DNA from: Candidatus Brockarchaeota archaeon
GTDB lineage: Archaea > Thermoproteota > EX4484-205 > JAAOZO01
Direction of reading: 5' to 3'
DNA: 64,000 nucleotides
Assembly: GCA_017601145.1 (NCBI GenBank)
Contig: JAFNIV010000001.1
Location: 39,899 to 103,898 of the forward strand
Below the pieces are notes generated by a model. That model was not told the DNA's origin and searched no databases. It saw only the letters and a program-made list of their open reading frames with translations. How positions within the stretch are numbered: position 1 is the first letter of the stretch; each line of letters starts with the position of its first letter. Both the position numbers and the translations under genes were made by a program. Positions 38,914 to 47,806 of this stretch are shown here, piece by piece.

Positions 38914-40434
38914 TTGCCTATAAAGTTGCAGAAAGAAAGTATAATTGAAAAAGTACAAGAATTAGCAAAGAGAAGAGGATTTTTCTGGCAGTCTGCAGAA
39001 GTTTACTCTCCAGTGGGAGGTTTTTGGAACTATGGACCTTTAGGTTTAGTTTTAAAGAATAAAATCATAAGTAGTTGGAGGAAGTGGTTCGTAAAAGATG
39101 AAAATGCTTACGAAATAGAAACGTCTAACATATTACCAGAGATTGTTTGGATAGCCAGTGGACATGTTGAGAACTTTGTTGATAAAATAGTTGAATGTAA
39201 AAAATGCAAATCAAAATTTAGGGCAGACCATCTAATTGAAGATATCTTAGGGGAGAAAGAGAAGCTTGAAGGAAAAACTACTGAAGAACTAACAAGAATA
39301 ATAAGAGAAAACAAAATAAAATGTCCAAAATGTGAAGGGGAATTATCAGAAGTAAGAACTTTTAACCTTATGTTTCCAATATATGTTGGAGCATACGAAG
39401 AGATAAAGTGCTACTTAAGACCAGAAACAACTCAAGCTTCTGTTTTAGACTTTATGCAAGTTTATAGGACGCAACGAGGTAAACTGCCTTTAAAAATAGC
39501 TCAAATTGGAAAAGCATTTAGAAATGAGATATCACCTAGACAAATATTTATGAGGATGCGAGAATTTACTATGGCAGAACTTCAAATTTTCTTTAATCCA
39601 GAAGAAACAAAATATGAAGATTTTGAGAAGCTAAGCAACTATGAAGTAAACCTTTTACCCGTGGAATTAAGGCAAAAGGGAGAAGAGAATTTTGTTGGCA
39701 TAAGTGTTTCAAAAGCTCTAGAAAAAGGATGGATCCCAAACGAAATAATTGCATATTATATAGCTAAAGTTTTTGCTTTCTTTACAGAAGAACTTGGATT
39801 TAGAAAAGATTACATTAGATACAAAGAACTTCTACCAGAAGAGAGAGCACATTACGCCAAAGTACATTGGGATCTTGAAGTATACTCTAAAGACTTTGGA
39901 TGGCAAGAGTGTGTAAACAATGCATGGAGGTCAGATTACGATCTTTCAAGGCATCAAAAATTTTCTAAACAGAACTTTTCAGTTTTTGAAAATGGTAAAC
40001 GCATATTGCCTCATCTATACGAGCCAAGTTTTGGAATTGATAGAATATTTTTGCTTTTGTTAGTTAACTCATTTAGGGAGGATAAAGAAAGAACATGGCT
40101 TCAGATAAACAGAAAGTTTGCGCCATATGATGTAGGAGTGTTTCCACTTGTTTCAAAAGATGAATTAAAAACTAAAGCAAGGGAGATATACATATTGTTA
40201 AAAAATGATTTCAATATATTTTATGATGAATCAGATTCAATAGGTAGAAGATATAGAAGAGCTGATGAAGTTGGAATCCCAGCATGTATAACTATAGACT
40301 TCCAAACACTTAAAGACAATAGTGTCACGTTAAGAGATCGGGACACGATGCAACAAATAAGGACAAGAATACCAGATTTACCTGATGTTCTAAAAAAGTT
40401 TTTGAACGGCGCTAGCTTAGAAACTTTATCTTAA
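38914..40434 (+). CDS. glyS: glycyl-tRNA synthetase
   Basis: GGFWNYGPLGLVLKNKI; RPETTQASVLDF; EPSFGIDRI; zinc-binding cysteines. Confidence 0.95.
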   Translation: MPIKLQKESIIEKVQELAKRRGFFWQSAEVYSPVGGFWNYGPLGLVLKNKIISSWRKWFVKDENAYEIETSNILPEIVWIASGHVENFVDKIVECKKCKSKFRADHLIEDILGEKEKLEGKTTEELTRIIRENKIKCPKCEGELSEVRTFNLMFPIYVGAYEEIKCYLRPETTQASVLDFMQVYRTQRGKLPLKIAQIGKAFRNEISPRQIFMRMREFTMAELQIFFNPEETKYEDFEKLSNYEVNLLPVELRQKGEENFVGISVSKALEKGWIPNEIIAYYIAKVFAFFTEELGFRKDYIRYKELLPEERAHYAKVHWDLEVYSKDFGWQECVNNAWRSDYDLSRHQKFSKQNFSVFENGKRILPHLYEPSFGIDRIFLLLLVNSFREDKERTWLQINRKFAPYDVGVFPLVSKDELKTKAREIYILLKNDFNIFYDESDSIGRRYRRADEVGIPACITIDFQTLKDNSVTLRDRDTMQQIRTRIPDLPDVLKKFLNGASLETLS

Positions 40435-40942
40435 GAGTAAGAGTAAGTGCTAGTTAGCAAAACAACTTATTTTGAAGACAGGCTGATTACTGCATCAAAA
40501 TCAAAAGCAATCAGAGCAGATAAGCCATTTATAGTATATCCATCTTGAAGGATTTTCTGCACTTATTGCTATCTACCTTTACTTAGGTAGAGATTATTCG
40601 AGCCTATTGTACATTTAAGTTTCAAATCTCATCTCTGCAGGAGGTATTATTTTTGGTATTAATTCCTTCGCATAGCGTTATTCATTTTCATGGCTAAACC
40701 TTAATGCCAGTTCGTTTGGATATTTCTCCAATGTAATTCTCCAAGGAACATAAAATATCGTGATTTATCAAATTCTAAAGTAAACCAAGACTTGGAATAA
40801 GGAAAAACAACACTAATTATAAAAACGAGAGAACTTAACCCTTCTTCCGAAATAAAACAGTACTAAAAACTGCAAGGGAATAATTTAGGATTATCTAGCA
40901 AAATCGCTAGAAAATAAGAAAATCCAACCAATTTTTGAATAG

Positions 40943-41027
40943 TGCGGGGGGTGGGATTTGAACCCACGAACCCCTATGGGATGAGGGCCTGAGCCTCACG
41001 CCTTTAACCTGGCTTGGCAACCCCCGC
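40943..41027 (-). tRNA. tRNA-Leu(CAG), no intron
   Basis: Class II tRNA: GCGGGGG acceptor, long variable arm TCCCATAGGGGTTC, anticodon arm TGAGG-CTCAGGC-CCTCA. Confidence 0.9.
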
Positions 41028-41255
41028 GATTTATTTTAACTTTTGTTTTACTAAAGAAGTATAAAAACGCTTAAAAAACTTTCCAGCCTATTAACTTAAG
41101 TTTTCAGCTAAAAACTACGACTTTAATTTCGTTTACTTTATTCAGTTCCGATAGAGAGATCTTTACTTTGAAAAATGACAAGCACGATTATGCTTTTGTT
41201 TAGTCTCTGAATACGAAATCTGCAAACTAGGAAAAGAAACGGAATATTTGGAAAA

Positions 41256-42329
41256 CTAATCTAGTTTGTTTTCAATTATGCCTTCTTCGACAAAAAACTT
41301 GTACAAGTCTTTTTCGTTTGAAAATATTCTGGTAGAATAGTACTTAAAGAAAGGACTTTCTGGACCTTCGAACACTACGTAAATGTTCTTATTATTCGAA
41401 AAACCATAAGCCATTTCTGATAAAACACCCGGGGACATTACTGGTGAAAAATAGTAGACAATTATAAAGTCGCTTTGATCTATTAGCTGGTAGTCTCTTG
41501 AAACAATTTGTTCATCGATGTCTTTTTCAACCTCCTTTATTTCATCCAAGGATAAACTTACAGTAAGTTTATCTATTTCCAATTTTATAAAGTCATTTTT
41601 CGAATTACCCGAAAGGAAGCTAAGTATGTTTGAATCTTCTATGTCATAAGGATCAAAAACAATTAAGCCTGTTTGTCTAAGTTTATCTCTAAAGAGATTT
41701 TTTTGTTCTATTTTTGATGGATCTATTCCAATGTGTGTTATAGGATAACTAAGATAAGCCTTTTTAGTATTAGGATAAAAAATCAAGTTAAATAGCGACT
41801 CTGGTGGAGTTGAAAAAGGAACTACAAAGAAGGGCTTACCTTGAAAATCTGCAATAGATTTTGTTAATATAGTTTCTTCATCTCGCCAAACAAGTATATC
41901 TTTTAATGAAAGTCTTCCTTTCCAAGCCTTTGAAGATTCCAGTTTTAGTTTTATTGAAAGCAAAGAGTCGATTACTGTTATATACATGTCAGGGTTTAAC
42001 TCTCTAAGATAGTTAAAATCGAAAGCTTGAATTAAAAATTTTCTCCACCTAAAGCAAGCATGTGTTGCAATAACAACATCCTCATACTGCGAGCACTCAT
42101 GGATTATGTGTTCAAAAACAGTTGCTCTAAGAAAATTTAATGCAGAAGGAGAAAGGTCAAGTATTTTGTTTTCCTTTATTTCGATCCCCAACTTTTCTGC
42201 AACATCAAACATCATTTTGCCTACATCAAAGATCTTAATTGATTTTTTCTTTTCTTTTGCAAACTCTGAAAATTTATTAATTAGCTCAACTCTCCCGCTG
42301 CCACTTATTCCAGTAACGACGACCTTCAG
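41256..42329 (-). CDS. fusion of a degenerate P-loop kinase-like domain with a nucleoside 2-deoxyribosyltransferase-like domain; probable CTG start at 42329
   Basis: The ORF track starts at 42215, but the same frame extends upstream as (L)KVVVTGISGSGRVELINKFSEFAKEKKKSIKIFDVGK before a stop at 42342-42344; C-terminus KAYLSYPITHIG...FDPYDI...VSRDYQLIDQSDFIIVYYFSPVMSPGVLSEMAYG. Confidence 0.65.
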   Translation of the reverse strand: MKVVVTGISGSGRVELINKFSEFAKEKKKSIKIFDVGKMMFDVAEKLGIEIKENKILDLSPSALNFLRATVFEHIIHECSQYEDVVIATHACFRWRKFLIQAFDFNYLRELNPDMYITVIDSLLSIKLKLESSKAWKGRLSLKDILVWRDEETILTKSIADFQGKPFFVVPFSTPPESLFNLIFYPNTKKAYLSYPITHIGIDPSKIEQKNLFRDKLRQTGLIVFDPYDIEDSNILSFLSGNSKNDFIKLEIDKLTVSLSLDEIKEVEKDIDEQIVSRDYQLIDQSDFIIVYYFSPVMSPGVLSEMAYGFSNNKNIYVVFEGPESPFFKYYSTRIFSNEKDLYKFFVEEGIIENKLD

Positions 42330-42487
42330 TTGAAAACACCACTAAATAGTAAGGTTAAGCCTTTAAATAAACTTTTATGGAGCAAAAAGAACACAAAAAT
42401 CCCGAAACATGATCTTTTCAACAACTTGTGGCTTTAGAATTAGCTTAAAAATTAGTTTCATGAGAAGCGTTAGAAACCAAAAAGAAG

Positions 42488-42588
42488 CGCCGAGGGCAGG
42501 ATTTGAACTTACGCCCAGAGGACTGCGCTCCCTGAAGAAGGGAACCGGATCTCGAGTCCGGCGCTTTACCTGGCTCAGCCACCTCGGC
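42488..42588 (-). tRNA. tRNA-Ser(CGA) with a 14-nt intron in the T-stem (52/53)
   Basis: GCCGAGG acceptor, anticodon arm CCGGA-CTCGAGA-TCCGG; T-stem GCAG/G interrupted by TCCTCTGGGCGTAA. Confidence 0.9.
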
Positions 42589-42624
42589 ACCAAAAGAGGA
42601 ATGAAGAAAGGGTAATTAAACTTT

Positions 42625-43854
42625 TTATTTCGAAATAAATTGAGCCAACATAGCATCTGAAGATAGTGCTTTTCTGATGGGTTCCAAGGGCGTCGCAAGT
42701 TTCATTTTTCTTGTCCTACCATGCCGTCCCATATTTTGTACTTTACTTTGAATAAGACCAAGCATTTCAAGCTCATTTAGAAGCATAGAAACTCGCCGAT
42801 ATGTAAGTTCTTGAATCCTGAGACTTGATGCTAGTGATTTGTATTTATTAAAAAGCTCACCACTTGACGGAACTTGATTATTTTGATTAAAAATTAAAAG
42901 AGCTGTTAGCAAAAGTCTTGAGTGAAGTGGAAGGGTTCTTGAAATTTCAAAAACCTGATCTTCTTCAATCTTTAATGAGGCTTCTCTTACATCTTGTTCA
43001 GTGATTGTAGGCGAGTTTCTTCTTTCAGCTATTTCTCCAGCAACTCTTAAGAGGTTTAATGCTCTCCTTGCATCACCATGTTCAGAAGCAGACATGGCAG
43101 CAACTAAATTTAAGACTTCTTTTGAAATAACGTTTTCATAAAAAGCAAGTTCTACTCTTGCGTTAAGAATATCTTTTAGTTCTTCAGCAGTATATGGTTT
43201 AAACAGGACCTCTTCTTCACTTAAAGAACTTAAAACTCTAGGATCTAAGAATTCTTTAAATGAAAGATCATTAGATATAACAACTAAGGCTAATCTTGAG
43301 TTTGAAAAAGTCTCATTTATTCTACTAAGTTCATAAAGTATATCATCACCAAAAGATTTTACAAGCGTGTCAACTTCATCAAGTATTAAAAGAACATTAG
43401 CAGGAACCTTTTGCAAGTAGCTGGTTATTCTTTTTAGTACTTCTTCTGTAGCTAGCCCAGTAAAAGGTACTTGAAGATTAAGAGAGTTAGCAAAAGAAGA
43501 AAGTATCCTATACTCAGTACCTTCAAGTCTACAGTTAATATAAGAAGCTATAAAATTAATATTTTTTTCTCTTGATTTTTGAAGCATGATCTTTGAAACA
43601 AGTTTTATAGAAGCAGTTTTTCCAGTCCCAGTTTTTCCAAAGAGAAGGGCATTAGAAGGTTTACTATTGAGGAGGAGAGGAGCAAAGATTTCACTTAATC
43701 TCCGTAGTTCGTTTTCCCTGTGAGGTAAAAAATCAGGAGTAAAATCAGGTCTTAATGCATCCCTATTTTTAAAAATGGATCTTTTTGAAAGTAATGAATC
43801 TAAATATTTTTCAATTTCGCTTGAAGAGTCTAAACTATAAGAACCAGCGTACAT
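42625..43854 (-). CDS. cdc6: Orc1/Cdc6 replication initiator
   Basis: NALLFGKTGTGKTASIK; VLLILDEVD; sensor and C-terminal winged-helix region. Confidence 0.95.
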   Translation of the reverse strand: MYAGSYSLDSSSEIEKYLDSLLSKRSIFKNRDALRPDFTPDFLPHRENELRRLSEIFAPLLLNSKPSNALLFGKTGTGKTASIKLVSKIMLQKSREKNINFIASYINCRLEGTEYRILSSFANSLNLQVPFTGLATEEVLKRITSYLQKVPANVLLILDEVDTLVKSFGDDILYELSRINETFSNSRLALVVISNDLSFKEFLDPRVLSSLSEEEVLFKPYTAEELKDILNARVELAFYENVISKEVLNLVAAMSASEHGDARRALNLLRVAGEIAERRNSPTITEQDVREASLKIEEDQVFEISRTLPLHSRLLLTALLIFNQNNQVPSSGELFNKYKSLASSLRIQELTYRRVSMLLNELEMLGLIQSKVQNMGRHGRTRKMKLATPLEPIRKALSSDAMLAQFISK

Positions 43855-43960
43855 AAACTCGAGTCTAGAGAAATAGGAATAAGAGAATAAGCATTAAGCT
43901 AAAAATAAATTGACCTTTTACTACTAAAAAATTAATTTAGAAAAAGGTAAAAATAAAACA

Positions 43961-43985
43961 CACCCACCTGTATTTCCATTGAAAG
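43961..43985 (-). promoter_or_regulatory. ORB-like element A
   Basis: CTTTCAATGGAAATACAGGTGGGTG resembles archaeal ORB (CTTCCAGTGGAAACnAAnGGGG). Confidence 0.6.
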
Positions 43986-44165
43986 TAAAAAATCTATGCT
44001 TCTTTTTGTGCTTTTCTTTTTGAGTAATAATAGGCTAAAGTATAATCTCCGCTGTGTTCAATACATAGGCTAAGTGAAATAATAAAAGGTTCTATGCAAA
44101 TAAAGTAAAGTTAATACTCCACTTTATTTTTTTTACTTTTTCTTTTTATCTAGCACTATTCTTAT

Positions 44166-44187
44166 CTTCAATAGAAAACCAGGGGTC
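44166..44187 (+). promoter_or_regulatory. ORB-like element B
   Basis: CTTCAATAGAAAACCAGGGGTC. Confidence 0.6.
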
Positions 44188-44268
44188 TGACTCTTCTTTT
44201 TACATTTCTCCCCTTTCTATAACCTTTATACTGTTTTTCTTAGTAGTTAACTGTTAACTTTCTACAAG

Positions 44269-44292
44269 AACCCCTCTATTTCTACTGAATCT
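44269..44292 (-). promoter_or_regulatory. ORB-like element C
   Basis: AGATTCAGTAGAAATAGAGGGGTT. Confidence 0.6.
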
Positions 44293-44416
44293 AATGAAAA
44301 AACATTTTTTTCCCTTTATCTTAGAAAAATTTTTAATATTTTTATCCCTTTTTTATTTTCAACTGTAATTTTTGTAGTTTTTGTTTCTTTTCTTAATTTT
44401 TTTGTTGTTTTTTGTT

Positions 44417-44436
44417 ATACTGGAATAAAAGGTGTA
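44417..44436 (+). promoter_or_regulatory. ORB-like element D (weaker)
   Basis: ATACTGGAATAAAAGGTGTA. Confidence 0.4.
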
Positions 44437-44475
44437 AAAATATGTTAATTAACCCCTTATCCTCAGAATAAACCT

Positions 44476-45027
44476 GTGCCTATAAAAAAGGGTAAATTAT
44501 CCATTAACATAATATATGATGATAACACTAAAGTAAAGATCCTTATCGATTCTACTGACCTCTCTCATTCAGTAGAAACACTTCTTGATCTTTTAAATAA
44601 TAAAAATTTATCGAATAAAGTTCATTCAAAAATCTTTGAAAGTGATAATTCTCCTGGAAAAGAAGGACTAGATAAGGTAGAGTTTCTTCATGATGATTCT
44701 ACTCCTAAAATTAGAAAAACAGAAGAAGACTCTTACTCTATTCCTTCCCAAGAAGATCCTTCCTATCCAAATAATGTGTTTTCTCAGGAAGATAAAAAAG
44801 AGAGAACAAGAGTCAATGACATTTTAGTACTCTTTCGTTCTTTACCTCCTGGATGGTTTTCGAGCAAAGAAATTCAAAAACTTTTTAACGAAAGGTTCGG
44901 TGAAAACCTAAAACTAAGCGAAGTTTCAATCTATTTATCTAGGCTAGCTTCAAGAGGATTTCTACAAAGAGTAAAGGCTGGAAGATACTTTAAGTATAAG
45001 TTGGGTGAAGTAATAGCTGCCAAGTAA
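44476..45027 (+). CDS. protein with C-terminal winged-helix domain
   Basis: LPPGWFSSKEIQKLFNERFGENLKLSEVSIYLSRLASRGFLQRVKAGRYFKYKL. Confidence 0.65.
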   Translation: MPIKKGKLSINIIYDDNTKVKILIDSTDLSHSVETLLDLLNNKNLSNKVHSKIFESDNSPGKEGLDKVEFLHDDSTPKIRKTEEDSYSIPSQEDPSYPNNVFSQEDKKERTRVNDILVLFRSLPPGWFSSKEIQKLFNERFGENLKLSEVSIYLSRLASRGFLQRVKAGRYFKYKLGEVIAAK

Positions 45028-45492
45028 CTACGAATTGTCCTTTAAGCTATAAAGAAAAAGTTTTCCTTTTTTCTCTCTCTTCACAATTCCTTTATCTGTC
45101 ATGCTCTTCAGTGTTCGACTTACATGCTCTCTTGTTCTTCCAGTAAGTTGTGAAATTTCTCGTGCTTGTATTGGCTGATTTCTTTCTTGTAAGATTTTTA
45201 TTATTTCTTCTTCAAGCAAAACATGCTCTCCTTCCTTTCTAATGTTTCTTTTTTCTTGAGAGTCTACAGTTTCTTTCTTATATTCTATTGTTTTCGCTAA
45301 CTTTATTAATGCTTCACCGAGCTTTATGTTGCTTTCTCTAAGTATAGATATGGTTTTCTCTTCTTCATCTACTCTTTCTTTTAACTTTTCATTTTCCTTT
45401 TTTATGTTTATAATCTGATCGTTTATGTTTTTTATTTTTTCCTCTAGTTCTTTTATCTTATGGTCGTCCTTTTTCCAAAAGAAAAGTTGCAC
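45028..45492 (-). CDS. coiled-coil plus winged-helix regulator
   Basis: Long heptad N-terminus; EEIIKILQERNQPIQAREISQLTGRTREHVSRTLKSMTDKGIVKREKKGK. Confidence 0.7.
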   Translation of the reverse strand: MQLFFWKKDDHKIKELEEKIKNINDQIINIKKENEKLKERVDEEEKTISILRESNIKLGEALIKLAKTIEYKKETVDSQEKRNIRKEGEHVLLEEEIIKILQERNQPIQAREISQLTGRTREHVSRTLKSMTDKGIVKREKKGKLFLYSLKDNS

Positions 45493-45498
45493 TTTTTA

Positions 45499-46086
45499 TC
45501 ACCTTTTACCAAGGGCATTAAGTACATCAATTTTTGTTATTATTCCTACTATCCTTCCTTCCTTATTGCTAACTAGAACTCCTTTATGTCCTCTTGAAAG
45601 TAAATTTATTACCTCATCCAAACCTGTTTCTTCAGGCACTATTGGGAAATACGTACTTATCATCTTATCCACTTTTGTATCGTAGAACTTTTTTGGATTT
45701 CCTAAAAACTTCGGAAGCGCTTGTAATAATGACTCTTCGTCTATCGCTCCTATTGTCTTATCTCCTTTCATTACTGGAAGTTGTGAGATACTGTAAGCTG
45801 TCATTAATTCTAAAGCTCGTCTTACAGTTTCATCGTGATTTATTGATATCACTTTTTTTGTCATGATGTCACATGCTTTCATATCATGTCCTTGTTTGAC
45901 TTTCATTTCATTTTCTAAAACATTTAAAATTTTTCTTAGTGTAGAAGCTTTAGGATCTACAGTATTGTTTTCTATTTTTGCTATCAGTCCTTGGCTAAGG
46001 CCTGTTTTTTCTGCCAATTCTTTCTGAGTCAAATTGGCCCTTTTTCTTAAGTTCTTTACTTCTTCTCCTGAAGGTATAGAAAACAA
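45499..46086 (-). CDS. XRE-type HTH plus tandem CBS domain regulator
   Basis: LRKRANLTQKELAEKTGLSQGLIAKIENNTVDP; MTKKVISINHDETVRRALELM; GIITKIDVL. Confidence 0.88.
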   Translation of the reverse strand: MFSIPSGEEVKNLRKRANLTQKELAEKTGLSQGLIAKIENNTVDPKASTLRKILNVLENEMKVKQGHDMKACDIMTKKVISINHDETVRRALELMTAYSISQLPVMKGDKTIGAIDEESLLQALPKFLGNPKKFYDTKVDKMISTYFPIVPEETGLDEVINLLSRGHKGVLVSNKEGRIVGIITKIDVLNALGKR

Positions 46087-46187
46087 GGTGTTTTCTCTTA
46101 TACATTAACTTGCCTTTTTAACTTTTATTTTTTATCATGAGTCAATAACAGTGATGTTGTCACAACTTTTTATGAGGTCATATAATA

Positions 46188-46634
46188 TCACGATATTTCA
46201 TGTTTTCTGTTTTTTGTTATTTGCTTGATTATTTTTTTTATAGCTTCTTCTACCCCTTCTTTTATTTGTTCCTCTTTTTCTTCATCTATTTTATTCGTTC
46301 TCAGCAAGTTAACAAAAGCAACAAGTGTAGCCACGTCCTCTTCTGTGATGATGTTTTGATAGATCATGAACAAGATAGTGTAGATCGCTTCTTCTATGTT
46401 TTCTCGCGCTTGTTTTACAATTCGGTAAAAAGCACCTTTACTAATTCTTCTGTTTTCTAAGACGTAATCCCCTTTTCTCAATCTCTCCTTTTCTCTAGTT
46501 TTTAGTATTGCTTCTATTTGCTTCTTGCTCATAGTTGATCGTTCAGCAAAAAACTTTCCTAGCTCATTTAATTGCTCTTTTTCTGTGTTTTCTTCATGTT
46601 TTTCTTCGTTTTTCATTCTTTCTCTCTTTGTCAT
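46188..46634 (-). CDS. hypothetical charged helical protein, 148 aa
   Basis: ORF only. Confidence 0.5.
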   Translation of the reverse strand: MTKRERMKNEEKHEENTEKEQLNELGKFFAERSTMSKKQIEAILKTREKERLRKGDYVLENRRISKGAFYRIVKQARENIEEAIYTILFMIYQNIITEEDVATLVAFVNLLRTNKIDEEKEEQIKEGVEEAIKKIIKQITKNRKHEIS

Positions 46635-46715
46635 ACTCTTTTGTATTCCCTTTTCAAAAAATTAAGAGACTAAATCCTTTTATTTCTTTCGCTTTCTTAA
46701 TTGTCACGATAAAAC

Positions 46716-46967
46716 ATGGGGAGACGAAAGCGCAGAGAATTAAAGATTGTGAGAAAGACGATTCCTGAAATATTTCAATGCCCAAAATGTGGGGTAAAAG
46801 CTGTCTCAGTTGAAATTACAAAAGAAAAACAAGAAGGGTCACCTCTTGCTGTTGTGAAATGTGGAAATTGTGGACTAACATATACCCTCGTTATGAAGCC
46901 CCTTATGAAAAAGGTTGATGCTTATAACAAATTTGTAGATGCTTTTTATAGTGGTGAGCTTTCTTAG
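46716..46967 (+). CDS. Elf1-like zinc-ribbon transcription elongation factor
   Basis: MGRRKRRELKIVRKTIPEIFQCPKCG...VKCGNCGLTY...VDAYNKFVDAFYSG. Confidence 0.85.
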   Translation: MGRRKRRELKIVRKTIPEIFQCPKCGVKAVSVEITKEKQEGSPLAVVKCGNCGLTYTLVMKPLMKKVDAYNKFVDAFYSGELS

Positions 46968-46969
46968 AA

Positions 46970-47770
46970 ATGAATAGTTATTGTGATAGAATATTCAAAA
47001 TTGGAAAAATCGAAAAAAGAATCTACGAAAAACTGGAGTCTGATGGGTTTGTTTACTTTGTTTTAGTTGATCCCGAAAAACCAGGTGATTTAGTTTCGCT
47101 TTCAAAAATTGCTCAAGAATCAGGAGTTACTGCAATAATGGTTGGTGGTAGTACTGCTCAGCTTTCTCTTGATTATGAAGAAGTGATTTCTAAGATAAAG
47201 CATGAAAGTTCAATTCCAGTAATAATCTTCCCAAGTGGCACAGCTTCGATTGCAAGGGGTGCCGATGCTATTTGGTTTATGTCTCTCTTGAATTCTGACG
47301 ATCTATTTTATGTTATTGGTGCGCAGTATTTAGGCATCAGTGCAATAAGGTCTTTAAAACTAGAACCGATTCCTTTGGCATATATCATTGTGGGCTATGG
47401 TGGGACAGTAGGTTTTGTTGGGAAGGCAAGACCAATTCCCTATGAAAGACCTGAATTGGCTGCAGGATATGCTATGGCTGCTGAAGCTTTGGGTTTTAGA
47501 TTCGTTTATTTTGAGGGTGGTTCAGGAGCACCTCGTCATATTCCTCCTGAGTTTATTTCATATGTTAGAAAGTTCGTAAGTATACCTATAATAGTTGGTG
47601 GTGGAATAACTAATGGTACAATTGCAAAAGAGCTTATTGCCGCTGGTGCTGATGGGGTCGTAACTGGAAACGTTCTTGAAGGTTATTCTCAAATTAAGGA
47701 TAAAATCTTCGATATAATTCAAGGTTGTAAAGAAGGTGCTAAAGATAAGTTAAGCAAAATTAATAAATAG
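46970..47770 (+). CDS. geranylgeranylglyceryl phosphate synthase
   Basis: VLVDPEKP; MVGGSTAQ; IVGYGGTVGFVGKARPIPY; YFEGGSGAPRHIP; VGGGITNG. Confidence 0.93.
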   Translation: MNSYCDRIFKIGKIEKRIYEKLESDGFVYFVLVDPEKPGDLVSLSKIAQESGVTAIMVGGSTAQLSLDYEEVISKIKHESSIPVIIFPSGTASIARGADAIWFMSLLNSDDLFYVIGAQYLGISAIRSLKLEPIPLAYIIVGYGGTVGFVGKARPIPYERPELAAGYAMAAEALGFRFVYFEGGSGAPRHIPPEFISYVRKFVSIPIIVGGGITNGTIAKELIAAGADGVVTGNVLEGYSQIKDKIFDIIQGCKEGAKDKLSKINK

Positions 47771-47806
47771 ATTTTTATAAAAGTTCTAGAACTAACTGTT
47801 AAAGAA

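Larger units (their letters stand above)
43861..44475. other. candidate replication origin (oriC) intergenic region
   Basis: About 600 bp AT-rich spacer beside cdc6 with several ORB-like elements in both orientations and an A-rich to T-rich switch on the + strand near 43,980. Confidence 0.7.

Noticed and set aside
40943-41027. Extra length in tRNA-Leu considered as an intron
   Set aside because: Extra nucleotides form a normal class II variable arm
44281-44460. T-rich stretches as transcription terminators
   Set aside because: Interpreted as part of the AT-rich origin region; T-runs alone are not specific here
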